Of a DNA stretch of 64,000 nucleotides, positions 17,998 to 28,010 are shown piece after piece (position 1 is the first letter of the stretch; every line of letters begins with the position of its first letter). This DNA is from Bacillus timonensis. GTDB taxonomy: Bacteria > Bacillota > Bacilli > Bacillales > Bacillaceae_L. Location: contig JAIVAN010000003.1 of NCBI GenBank assembly GCA_020171895.1, forward strand, positions 372,001-436,000, given 5' to 3'. The notes beneath the pieces are model-generated. The model did not search any database. It was not told the origin of the DNA and saw only the letters and a program-made list of their open reading frames with translations. Position numbers and translations under genes: made by a program.

Positions 17998-18579
17998 ATG
18001 AATACAGTTTTCACTTTTCTAAGTATTACATTAAACTTAATAGCACTTCTTCTTATAATCATATTATTTCTAAAGTTTTCGAGACTCCGAGAAATTGAAA
18101 AAAAGCAAACAAATATAGTAAATGAAATAGAAAATTTGTTTACCAGTTATGTTTTAGAAATGAAAGAAGAAAATGAACGTCTAGTATCTATTGTTAATGA
18201 AATGAATAAAGAAACTATAAAAACAAAAAAAGATCGCCAAATTCATCACGACAAAGATATGGAAGTAAAGAACGATAATCAAGAAACTTATCAAATGAAG
18301 AAGATTGATATTGTTGAGACTAATTCTTCAGATGATTTTCGCTCTATGTTACCTAAGTATGATAGAGAACAGGACAAAGAAGTGCCAATTACGAATTCAA
18401 AACCGATTCATACAAGTTCTAAAATAAACATTTCTCAAAAAGATGATTTGTATATGCAATCTTTATCAGCACAAATCCAATTACTTCAAAAGCAAGGAGA
18501 TACAATTGAAGAGATTGCAAAGAAATTAAAAAAAGGGAAGACAGAAATTGAATTGTTGATGAAATTTCGTCGAATGTAG
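17998..18579 (+). CDS. swrB: Swarming motility protein SwrB (YlxL)
   Basis: This 193-aa protein has an N-terminal transmembrane helix (about residues 8-25), a coiled-coil, a variable polar middle, and a C-terminal helix-turn-helix-like segment QGDTIEEIAKKLKKGKTEIELLMKFR, which is characteristic of SwrB/YlxL. In B. subtilis SwrB promotes FliPQR/FliF assembly and is needed for swarming. Its position as last gene of the fla/che operon just before rpsB matches B. subtilis. The middle is not recognisable, as expected for this fast-evolving protein. Confidence 0.85.
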   Translation: MNTVFTFLSITLNLIALLLIIILFLKFSRLREIEKKQTNIVNEIENLFTSYVLEMKEENERLVSIVNEMNKETIKTKKDRQIHHDKDMEVKNDNQETYQMKKIDIVETNSSDDFRSMLPKYDREQDKEVPITNSKPIHTSSKINISQKDDLYMQSLSAQIQLLQKQGDTIEEIAKKLKKGKTEIELLMKFRRM

Positions 18580-18588
18580 TTTTTACCC

Positions 18589-18617
18589 TTGCTAGATAAA
18601 AATTATTATGGTATATT
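18589..18617 (+). promoter_or_regulatory. Candidate SigA promoter for rpsB
   Basis: A -35 box TTGCTA (18589-18594) and a -10 box TATATT (18612-18617) are separated by 17 bp. This is the only good SigA-like match between swrB and rpsB. Transcription would begin near 18624, giving a leader of about 108 nt before the rpsB start. Strength and start site are inferred. Confidence 0.55.
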
Positions 18618-18648
18618 ATTTCATGGTGTTAATACACACGTTCATAGA

Positions 18649-18687
18649 TTTAAGTATTTGGTGCTGTAAATACAGTTTATACTTAAA
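18649..18687 (+). promoter_or_regulatory. Stem-loop in the rpsB leader
   Basis: TTTAAGTAT (18649-18657) pairs with ATACTTAAA (18679-18687), and an inner CTGT/ACAG pair (18664-18667, 18672-18675) extends the structure. It lies between the candidate promoter and the ribosome site (AGGAGG near 18719). Ribosomal protein S2 is often autoregulated through its leader, so this could be an S2-binding element; the role is inferred. Confidence 0.45.
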
Positions 18688-18719
18688 GATGATATGAGCG
18701 GAGGATACAAAACCATTAG

Positions 18720-19430
<711 letters not shown>

Positions 19431-19438
19431 TGAGCGAA

Positions 19439-19476
19439 AGGTGATAAGAGGGAATAGCCTTTTATCACCTTTTTTT
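19439..19476 (+). terminator. Rho-independent terminator after rpsB
   Basis: The arms at 19439-19451 and 19458-19470 (AGGTGATAAGAGG against CCTTTTATCACCT, one G-T pair) close an AATAG-type loop. A run of seven T residues follows. Confidence 0.85.
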
Positions 19477-19509
19477 CAGACTATTTTATAACAGTGCTGA
19501 TATATTTTA

Positions 19510-19534
19510 TTAACTATTATGTCATAATAGTTAA
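19510..19534. repeat. Perfect 25-bp inverted repeat between rpsB and tsf
   Basis: TTAACTATTATG (19510-19521) and CATAATAGTTAA (19523-19534) are exact reverse complements with one T between them. No T-run follows. A second inverted repeat (TTAAAG at 19531-19536 with CTTTAA at 19545-19550) shares bases with the right arm, so the two hairpins cannot both form. This could be a protein operator at the tsf promoter or a leader switch; either role is inferred. Confidence 0.5.
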
Positions 19535-19599
19535 AGACCATTAACTTTAAAAATGTTTAATATGTACATATGTTAACCAGTCTAAGGAGGAAAAAGAAT

Positions 19600-20481
19600 A
19601 TGGCTATTACAGCTCAAATGGTAAAAGAATTACGTGAAAAAACAGGCGCAGGAATGATGGATTGTAAAAAAGCTCTTACAGAAACTGCCGGTGATATGGA
19701 AAAAGCAATCGATTATTTACGTGAAAAAGGAATTGCTAAAGCTGCAAAAAAAGCTGATCGTATCGCTGCTGAAGGAACTACATTTATCGAAGTTTCTGGT
19801 AACGAAGCAGTTATTCTTGAAGTTAACTCAGAAACAGATTTCGTTGCTAAAAACGAAGGCTTCCAAGTGCTAACTAAAGAATTAGCTTCTCACTTACTTG
19901 CTCACAAACCGGCTACAGCTGAAGAAGCTTTAGATCAAAAAATGGACAATGGTTCTACTGTACAAGAGTTTATTAATTCTGCAATTGCTAAAATTGGAGA
20001 AAAACTTACTCTTCGTCGTTTCACTGTTGCAACAAAAACAGATGCTGATAGCTTCGGTTCTTATCTTCACATGGGCGGACGTATTGGTGTTTTAGCTGTT
20101 CTTGAAGGTACAACAGATGAGTCTGTTGCTAAAGATGTAGCAATGCACATCGCTGCAGTTAATCCTAAGTATGTTACTCGTGACGAAGTTTCTCAAGAAG
20201 AAGTTGAGCGTGAGCGTGAAGTTCTAACTCAACAAGCTTTAAACGAAGGTAAACCAGAAAATATCGTTGCGAAAATGGTTGAAGGTCGTTTAGGAAAATA
20301 TTTTGAGGATGTTTGTTTATTAGACCAAACATTTGTAAAAAATCCAGATCTAAAAGTTAGACAATTTGTTCAATCAAACGGTGCTACTGTTAAAAGCTTT
20401 GTTCGTTATGAAGTAGGAGAAGGTATTGAGAAACGCCAAGATAACTTTGCTGAAGAAGTAATGAACCAAGTAAAAAAATAA
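19600..20481 (+). CDS. tsf: Translation elongation factor Ts
   Basis: EF-Ts exchanges GDP for GTP on EF-Tu. The start at 19600 gives [26 protein letters not shown], the family N-terminus, and 293 aa as in B. subtilis. AAGGAGG ends 9 nt upstream. The [10 protein letters not shown] core and the C-terminal domain are complete. An in-frame ATG at 19570 lies upstream of the ribosome site and is not used. Confidence 0.98.
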   Translation: MAITAQMVKELREKTGAGMMDCKKALTETAGDMEKAIDYLREKGIAKAAKKADRIAAEGTTFIEVSGNEAVILEVNSETDFVAKNEGFQVLTKELASHLLAHKPATAEEALDQKMDNGSTVQEFINSAIAKIGEKLTLRRFTVATKTDADSFGSYLHMGGRIGVLAVLEGTTDESVAKDVAMHIAAVNPKYVTRDEVSQEEVEREREVLTQQALNEGKPENIVAKMVEGRLGKYFEDVCLLDQTFVKNPDLKVRQFVQSNGATVKSFVRYEVGEGIEKRQDNFAEEVMNQVKK

Positions 20482-20521
20482 ATATTATTTTAAATAGAGG
20501 AATTCCTGTATTCGTGTCCTT

Positions 20522-20550
20522 AAAAGATAGACAAAGTCTAACATCTTTTT
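20522..20550 (+). terminator. Candidate terminator after tsf
   Basis: AAAAGAT-AGAC (20522-20532) pairs with GTCT (20536-20539) and, after a 3-nt bulge, ATCTTTT (20543-20549). The 3' side ends in five T residues. It is weaker than the second hairpin at 20582-20616. Confidence 0.5.
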
Positions 20551-20581
20551 AGAATATGAGCAGAATTTTAATGGATTCTGA

Positions 20582-20616
20582 AAAAATAGGGAACACAGAG
20601 AGTGTTCCCTATTTTT
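20582..20616 (+). terminator. Strong terminator between tsf and pyrH
   Basis: Arms at 20582-20596 and 20602-20616 pair over 15 bp (AAAAATAGGGAACAC with GTGTTCCCTATTTTT) around AGAGA. Flanking A- and T-runs would let it work in both directions. It lies only 20 bp before the pyrH start, so pyrH must be read through it or begin from a promoter I cannot see. Confidence 0.75.
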
Positions 20617-20635
20617 AAAAGTAATGGAGGTATTT

Positions 20636-21358
20636 ATGAGTAGCGCTAAATACAAACGTGTTGTATTAAAGTTAAGTGGAGAAGCGATGGGTGGAGAAAA
20701 CGGTTTTGGAATTAATCCTTCTGTTATTCAGTCTGTTGCAAAACAAGTAAAAGAAATAGCTGAAATGGGTGTAGAGGTAGCTGTAGTTGTTGGTGGAGGA
20801 AACATTTGGAGAGGGAAGATTGGTAGTGAAATGGGTATGGACCGTGCTACTGCTGATTATATGGGCATGTTGGCGACGGTAATGAATTCTTTAGCCCTAC
20901 AAGACAGCCTAGAGAATCAAGGAATCCAAACACGTGTACAGACATCAATAGAAATGCGTCAAGTAGCCGAACCATACATAAGAAGAAAAGCTATTCGTCA
21001 TTTAGAAAAGAAGCGTGTAGTCATATTTGCTGCTGGTACTGGAAATCCCTATTTCTCAACGGATACTACTGCAGCCTTAAGAGCAGCTGAAATTGAAGCT
21101 GATGTTATCTTAATGGCTAAGAATAATGTAGATGGAGTTTATAATGCAGATCCATCAAAAGATATAAATGCTAAAAAATATGATACTTTAACATATTTAG
21201 ATGTTTTAAAAGAAGGATTGCAAGTTATGGATTCTACTGCATCTTCTTTATGTATGGATAACGACATCCCATTGATTGTTTTCTCAATAATGGAAGAAGG
21301 AAATATTAAACGTGCGGTTACTGGTGAAAATATCGGAACTATAGTAAGGGGGAAATAA
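20636..21358 (+). CDS. pyrH: UMP kinase
   Basis: PyrH phosphorylates UMP to UDP for RNA and cell wall precursor synthesis; it is a hexameric amino acid kinase-family enzyme. Family motifs are [38 protein letters not shown] and [14 protein letters not shown] start at the ATG at 20636, 5 nt after GGAGG (20626-20630), giving 240 aa. An in-frame ATG at 20624 is part of the ribosome site. The frr start follows after 2 bp. Confidence 0.97.
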   Translation: MSSAKYKRVVLKLSGEAMGGENGFGINPSVIQSVAKQVKEIAEMGVEVAVVVGGGNIWRGKIGSEMGMDRATADYMGMLATVMNSLALQDSLENQGIQTRVQTSIEMRQVAEPYIRRKAIRHLEKKRVVIFAAGTGNPYFSTDTTAALRAAEIEADVILMAKNNVDGVYNADPSKDINAKKYDTLTYLDVLKEGLQVMDSTASSLCMDNDIPLIVFSIMEEGNIKRAVTGENIGTIVRGK

Positions 21359-21360
21359 AA

Positions 21361-21918
21361 ATGGCAAAGAATACATTAAACCAAGTGAAAGAAAAAATGG
21401 AAAAATCGACTCAAGCTTTTTCACGAGAACTTGCTTCAATTCGTGCAGGAAGAGCTAATCCGTCAATTCTTGATAAATTAACGGTGGATTATTATGGGGC
21501 GCCAACACCTTTAAATCAGCTAGGTTCTATTAATGTGCCTGAGGCAAGAATGCTAGTTATTCAACCTTATGATAAAACAGTATTAGGAGATATTGAAAAG
21601 GCGATTCTTAAGTCTGATTTAGGATTAACACCAACAAATGATGGTACGATTATTCGATTAACAATACCTGCATTAACAGAAGAAAGAAGAAAAGAATTAA
21701 CGAAAGTTGTAAAAAAATACGCAGAAGAAGCAAAGGTTGCCATTCGTAACATTCGTCGTGATGGAAATGATGACCTTAAGAAACTTGAGAAAAATGGTGA
21801 CATTACTGAAGATGAGTTAAGAAGCTATTCAGATGATGTGCAAAAACTAACAGATGAGTATATCAGTAAGACTGATCAAATTGCAAAAGAAAAAGAAAAA
21901 GAAATCATGGAAGTCTAA
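21361..21918 (+). CDS. frr: Ribosome recycling factor
   Basis: RRF splits post-termination ribosomes together with EF-G. The 185-aa protein has the full L-shaped fold sequence: long helices with [32 protein letters not shown] and [19 protein letters not shown]. It is closely coupled to pyrH. A terminator follows within 32 bp. Confidence 0.97.
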   Translation: MAKNTLNQVKEKMEKSTQAFSRELASIRAGRANPSILDKLTVDYYGAPTPLNQLGSINVPEARMLVIQPYDKTVLGDIEKAILKSDLGLTPTNDGTIIRLTIPALTEERRKELTKVVKKYAEEAKVAIRNIRRDGNDDLKKLEKNGDITEDELRSYSDDVQKLTDEYISKTDQIAKEKEKEIMEV

Positions 21919-21949
21919 TTCAATTCAAGGTACAATATATTGTAAAAAG

Positions 21950-21982
21950 ACCCTCTAATGTTTACAGGGGGTTTTTTTGTTA
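21950..21982 (+). terminator. Terminator after frr
   Basis: ACCCTCT (21950-21956) pairs with AGGGGGT (21966-21972) with one G-T pair and is followed by a run of T residues (TTTTTTTGTT). A 14-bp palindrome (TACAATATATTGTA, 21931-21944) lies just upstream. Confidence 0.75.
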
Positions 21983-22138
21983 ATACTGTCTACTACCAAA
22001 TCTGTAATTGTAACAAACAGTTCGACATCGGTAGACAAATGTGTTTATTTCTATAAATAGCTGAAGTACCTTCTATTTCTAATTATGATATAAACACATT
22101 ATTTTGTTTGATTTTATGGGTGATGGAGGACTTTTCAT

Positions 22139-22903
22139 ATGTTAGGAAAATTGAAGTTTTGGAAAGATAAGGACATCTCTACACTTTCTGCGGAAAAAGT
22201 TAAAAAAGGTGACATTCCTAACCATATTGCGATTATTATGGATGGAAACGGCAGGTGGGCAAAAAAACGTGCCTTACCAAGATCTGCGGGTCATCATGAA
22301 GGAATGAAAGTAGTTAGGAAGGTAACAAAACTAGCGAATAATTTAGGTGTAAAAGCCTTAACCGTTTATGCTTTTTCGACAGAAAATTGGAAGAGACCAA
22401 AATTAGAAGTTGATTATTTAATGAAGCTTCCAGAGGAATTTTTAGATACTTTCTTGCCAGAACTTATTAAAGAAAATGTACAAGTTCGAATCATGGGGAA
22501 TAAAGAAGCTTTACCACAACATACTAAAAAAGCAATAGAAAAAGCTGTGAGTGAAACACGCGATAATAATGGAATGATATTAAATTTTGCTCTAAACTAT
22601 GGAAGTAGGGCTGAATTAATTCAAGCAGTAAATCGTTTGTTGCACGATGTAAAAAATAACAGTACCTCCGATGAAATTACCGAGGAACAATTTGAATCTT
22701 ATTTAATGAGTAATGAATTAGAGGACCCAGACTTACTTATTAGAACAAGTGGTGAACAGCGCTTAAGTAATTTTATGCTATGGCAATTAGCATATACTGA
22801 ATTTTGGTTTAGTGACGTGCTTTGGCCAGATTTTAGTGATGAACACTTGCTGAAAGCGATAAGTGAATTTCAAAGGCGTGGTCGTAGGTACGGAGGTATA
22901 TAA
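22139..22903 (+). CDS. uppS: Undecaprenyl diphosphate synthase (isoprenyl transferase)
   Basis: UppS adds eight isopentenyl units to farnesyl diphosphate, making the C55 lipid carrier for peptidoglycan and teichoic acids. The 254-aa protein has the cis-prenyltransferase signatures IIMDGNGRWAKKR, RSAGHHEGMK, YAFSTENWKRP and LIRTSGEQRLSNF. ATGGAGGA lies before the ATG. The upstream gap (21983-22138) shows no convincing promoter. Confidence 0.97.
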   Translation: MLGKLKFWKDKDISTLSAEKVKKGDIPNHIAIIMDGNGRWAKKRALPRSAGHHEGMKVVRKVTKLANNLGVKALTVYAFSTENWKRPKLEVDYLMKLPEEFLDTFLPELIKENVQVRIMGNKEALPQHTKKAIEKAVSETRDNNGMILNFALNYGSRAELIQAVNRLLHDVKNNSTSDEITEEQFESYLMSNELEDPDLLIRTSGEQRLSNFMLWQLAYTEFWFSDVLWPDFSDEHLLKAISEFQRRGRRYGGI

Positions 22904-22920
22904 AAGGTGATGAACAGGTT

Positions 22921-23709
22921 ATGAAGCAACGAATTATTACAGGTATCATAGCAGCGGCATTATTTTTACCGATTGTTATAATTGGTGGATTGCCATTTAC
23001 AATTTTAACTTACGTACTAGCATCTGTAGGTCTTTATGAACTCCTGAAAATGAAACACATTAAACTTTTATCAGTTCCTGGAGTCATTTCTTTACTTCTT
23101 CTTTGGGTGTTTTTATTGCCAAAAAACTACCAATACTTTTTACTTCAATTAAACATCACAAAAGTAGAAATTGCTTTACTAGCTGTATTATTGTTTTTAT
23201 CATATACGGTTCTTACAAAGAATAAATTTACATTTGATGACGTAGCTTTTGTAATTCTTGCTGCATTATATGTTGGGATAGGATTTTATTACTTCATTGA
23301 AATTAGACAAACAGGACTTGTTTATATTTTCTTAGCATTATTTGTAATTTGGGCGACGGATTCAGGAGCTTATTTCGTGGGGCGTGCGTTAGGTAAAAGA
23401 AAACTTTGGCCTGAAATCAGCCCTAATAAAACAATTGAAGGGTCTGTTGGCGGTATTGTCATAGCGTTGATTATTGCAATTGTTTTTTACTCAATTGTCG
23501 ACTTGCAACAATCGCTTTTAGCGCTTGTCTTTATTACGATATTCATTTCAATTTTTGGACAAATTGGTGACTTAGTGGAGTCTGCACTAAAGAGGCACTT
23601 TCAAGTTAAAGATTCAGGTAACATTTTACCTGGTCATGGAGGAATTTTGGATAGATTCGATAGTCTGCTGTTTGTCTTACCAATTCTTCATTTTTTATTA
23701 CTTATTTAA
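22921..23709 (+). CDS. cdsA: Phosphatidate cytidylyltransferase
   Basis: CdsA converts phosphatidic acid and CTP to CDP-diacylglycerol, the branch point for phospholipids. The 262-aa protein has about seven membrane helices and the C-terminal family signature with FGQIGDLVESALKRHFQVKD and ILPGHGGILDRFDS. It is 17 bp after uppS and probably in the same transcript. Confidence 0.96.
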   Translation: MKQRIITGIIAAALFLPIVIIGGLPFTILTYVLASVGLYELLKMKHIKLLSVPGVISLLLLWVFLLPKNYQYFLLQLNITKVEIALLAVLLFLSYTVLTKNKFTFDDVAFVILAALYVGIGFYYFIEIRQTGLVYIFLALFVIWATDSGAYFVGRALGKRKLWPEISPNKTIEGSVGGIVIALIIAIVFYSIVDLQQSLLALVFITIFISIFGQIGDLVESALKRHFQVKDSGNILPGHGGILDRFDSLLFVLPILHFLLLI

Positions 23710-23745
23710 TGGAATGGACTTTTATTATTAATGGGAGGTGAAGAC

Positions 23746-24897
23746 TTGAAGAAAATAAGCTTACTTGGCGCAACAGGATCTATAGGTCAACAAACTCTTG
23801 ATATAATAAAGTCAAATCCTGACCAATTTAAACTAGTCGCCTTTTCTATTGGAGATAACATAGATTTAGGAAAGCAAATTATGAAGGAATTCTCACCGAG
23901 TTTAATGTCAGTTAAAAGTAAAGAAGCATATGATAGATTAGTTTCTGATTCTTCTGGGCAAACAAAAATAATATTTGGAGAAGAGGGATTAATCGAGGTC
24001 TCTACTTTTCACTCTGCAGATGTCGTTGTAAATGCCGTAGTTGGAAGTGTTGGTTTAATACCCACTCTAAAAGCAATTGAAGCAAGGAAACAAATTGCTC
24101 TTGCAAATAAAGAAACACTTGTTACTGCAGGTCACCTAGTTATGGAAGCTGCGAAGAAAAGTGGAGTTGACATATTACCAGTTGATAGTGAACATTCAGC
24201 TATTTTCCAGTGTCTTCAAGGAGAAAATAGAAAAAATATTGAGAAATTAATACTTACAGCATCAGGAGGCAGCTTTAGAGATCGTACGAGGGCTGAGTTA
24301 GAGACTGTAACCGTTAAAGATGCACTTAATCACCCAAATTGGTCAATGGGTGCAAAAATTACAATTGATTCAGCGACAATGATGAATAAAGGTTTGGAAG
24401 TTATAGAGGCACATTGGTTATTTCAAATACCATATGAAAATATTGAAGTATTATTACATAAAGAAAGCATTATCCATTCTATGGTTGAATTTAATGATAG
24501 TAGTGTCATAGCGCAGCTAGGCACACCAGATATGAGAGTGCCGATTCAATATGCCCTAACTTACCCTGAGAGAATTCATTTTGCTAATGCTAATAGGCTT
24601 AACCTCTGGGAAATCGGTAAATTACATTTTCAAAAAGCTGACTTTGGACGTTACCGATGTCTTAACTTAGCTTACGAGGCAGGAAAAATAGGTGGCACGT
24701 TACCTACAGTTTTAAATGCTGCTAACGAAGAAGCAGTTGCTGCATTCTTAAGTGGAAAGATCTCTTTTTTAAAGATCGAAGACTTGATAGAGGATGCGTT
24801 GAACAAGCACGAAGTAATAATGAATCCAACACTTGAAGAAATTCGCACAGTAGATTTGGAGACGCGTCATACAATTCAAAAGAAACTTGCTAAGTAA
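23746..24897 (+). CDS. dxr: 1-deoxy-D-xylulose 5-phosphate reductoisomerase
   Basis: Dxr converts DXP to MEP with NADPH, the committed step of the MEP isoprenoid pathway that feeds UppS. The N-terminal nucleotide-binding motif [14 protein letters not shown], the metal-binding [11 protein letters not shown] and the ASGGSFRD and [21 protein letters not shown] motifs are intact. I start at TTG 23746, about 5 nt after GGGAGGTGA; an in-frame ATG at 23731 overlaps that ribosome site. The result is 383 aa. Confidence 0.95.
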   Translation: MKKISLLGATGSIGQQTLDIIKSNPDQFKLVAFSIGDNIDLGKQIMKEFSPSLMSVKSKEAYDRLVSDSSGQTKIIFGEEGLIEVSTFHSADVVVNAVVGSVGLIPTLKAIEARKQIALANKETLVTAGHLVMEAAKKSGVDILPVDSEHSAIFQCLQGENRKNIEKLILTASGGSFRDRTRAELETVTVKDALNHPNWSMGAKITIDSATMMNKGLEVIEAHWLFQIPYENIEVLLHKESIIHSMVEFNDSSVIAQLGTPDMRVPIQYALTYPERIHFANANRLNLWEIGKLHFQKADFGRYRCLNLAYEAGKIGGTLPTVLNAANEEAVAAFLSGKISFLKIEDLIEDALNKHEVIMNPTLEEIRTVDLETRHTIQKKLAK

Positions 24898-24908
24898 TAA
24901 AGACAGTC

Positions 24909-24928
24909 TTTCCTCATATATGAGGAAA
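24909..24928. repeat. Perfect 20-bp palindrome between dxr and rseP
   Basis: TTTCCTCATA at 24909-24918 is followed directly by its reverse complement TATGAGGAAA. No T-run follows. It could act as a weak mRNA hairpin or an operator 30 bp upstream of rseP; no role is established. Confidence 0.5.
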
Positions 24929-24956
24929 TAATTTACTATAAAAGGTGGTTAGATAA

Positions 24957-26216
24957 TTGGAAACAGTGTTAGCCTTCATCATTATTTTCGGTGCACTTGT
25001 TTTTTTTCATGAACTTGGACATTTAGTTGTTGCAAAAAGAGCTGGTATACTTTGTCGTGAATTTGCGATTGGATTTGGACCAAAGGTATTTTCTTTTAAA
25101 AAGAATGAAACTATATACACAATTAGGTTACTTCCTATAGGTGGATTTGTTAGAATGGCTGGAGAAGACCCAGAAATGATTGAAGTAAAGCCAGGGCATA
25201 ATGTCGGCTTATTGTTTGATCATGATGGAAAAGTCGAAAAAATCATTCTTAATCACAAGGATAAGTATCCTGACGCAAAAATTATAGAAGTTGAAGAAGC
25301 TGACCTAGAACACAAACTTTACATCTCTGGTTATGAAGATATTAACGAAAGTAAACTACAAAAATTTGAGATTAGTAAGAATTCATTTTTTGTAGTAGAT
25401 CAACAAGAAACACAAATTGCTCCTTTTAATAGACAGTTTGCTTCTAAAACATTAGGACAAAGAACCGCAACAATCGCTGCTGGTCCATTTATGAATTTTG
25501 TTCTTGCCTTTTTTGTTTTTATTATAATTGGCTTACTTCAAGGTACTCCAATTAATGAACCTATATTAGGGAAACTTACCGAAGATGGTGCTGCTATACA
25601 ATCAGGATTAAAACAAGGTGACGTTATTCAAGCAATTGACGATACGAATGTGTCTTCTTGGAAGGAAATCGTTTCTATCATACGACAAAGCCCTGAAAAA
25701 GAATTGACATTTCTTATTAATCGATCAGGAGAAGAGATACAGTTACTGGTTACTCCAAAGGTTCAAGAGTATGGAGACGAAAAAATTGGGTTAATAGGTG
25801 TTTATGGACCTGTTGAAAAATCTGTCATTTCATCTTTGAAATATGGTTTCATTGAAACATATATGTGGACAAAAGAAATTATTGTTGGTTTAGGCAAGCT
25901 AATTACAGGTAAATTTTCTATTGATATGCTATCTGGTCCTGTAGGAATTTATGTGTCAACAGATACAGTTGCTCAATCGGGAATATATTATCTTATGAAA
26001 TGGGCTGCGATACTAAGTATTAATTTAGGTATAGTAAATCTACTTCCTATTCCAGCTCTAGATGGTGGCAGATTAGTATTCTTTGCTGTTGAAGCTGTAC
26101 GTGGAAAACCAATGGACCGCCAAAAAGAAGGAATGGTTCATTTTATAGGTTTTGCTTTACTTATGCTATTAATGCTAGTTGTAACATGGAATGATATACA
26201 AAAATTCTTTTTATAA
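24957..26216 (+). CDS. rseP: Site-2 intramembrane metalloprotease RseP/RasP
   Basis: This zinc protease cleaves membrane-embedded substrates; in Bacillus (RasP) it degrades anti-sigma factor RsiW and signal peptide remnants. The 419-aa protein has H18ExxH22 in the first membrane helix, a PDZ domain (about residues 195-270) and the third metal ligand in LLPIPALDGGR (C-terminal third), with four membrane helices. The TTG start at 24957 has AAAGGTGG 8 nt upstream. Confidence 0.95.
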   Translation: METVLAFIIIFGALVFFHELGHLVVAKRAGILCREFAIGFGPKVFSFKKNETIYTIRLLPIGGFVRMAGEDPEMIEVKPGHNVGLLFDHDGKVEKIILNHKDKYPDAKIIEVEEADLEHKLYISGYEDINESKLQKFEISKNSFFVVDQQETQIAPFNRQFASKTLGQRTATIAAGPFMNFVLAFFVFIIIGLLQGTPINEPILGKLTEDGAAIQSGLKQGDVIQAIDDTNVSSWKEIVSIIRQSPEKELTFLINRSGEEIQLLVTPKVQEYGDEKIGLIGVYGPVEKSVISSLKYGFIETYMWTKEIIVGLGKLITGKFSIDMLSGPVGIYVSTDTVAQSGIYYLMKWAAILSINLGIVNLLPIPALDGGRLVFFAVEAVRGKPMDRQKEGMVHFIGFALLMLLMLVVTWNDIQKFFL

Positions 26217-26246
26217 TTGATAAGATTTTAAATGAGGTGCTAATAG

Positions 26247-27950
<1,704 letters not shown>

Positions 27951-27960
27951 TAAGAAAGAA

Positions 27961-27993
27961 TAAGGTACCTCCTTAGGAGGTACCTTATATTTT
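27961..27993 (+). terminator. Hairpin after proS, probable terminator
   Basis: TAAGGTACCTCC (27961-27972) and GGAGGTACCTTA (27976-27987) pair perfectly over 12 bp around TTA, followed by TATTTT. The T-run is short and the polC ribosome site begins within 10 bp, so it may be a partial terminator. Confidence 0.6.
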
Positions 27994-28010
27994 GAAGCGA
28001 GGTGAATTAT

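Noticed and set aside
21931-21944. 14-bp palindrome TACAATATATTGTA after frr as an operator
   Set aside because: It is short and AT-rich, lies directly before a terminator and could easily arise by chance.
26217-26246. T-box leader before proS
   Set aside because: The gap from rseP is only 30 bp, too short for a T-box.
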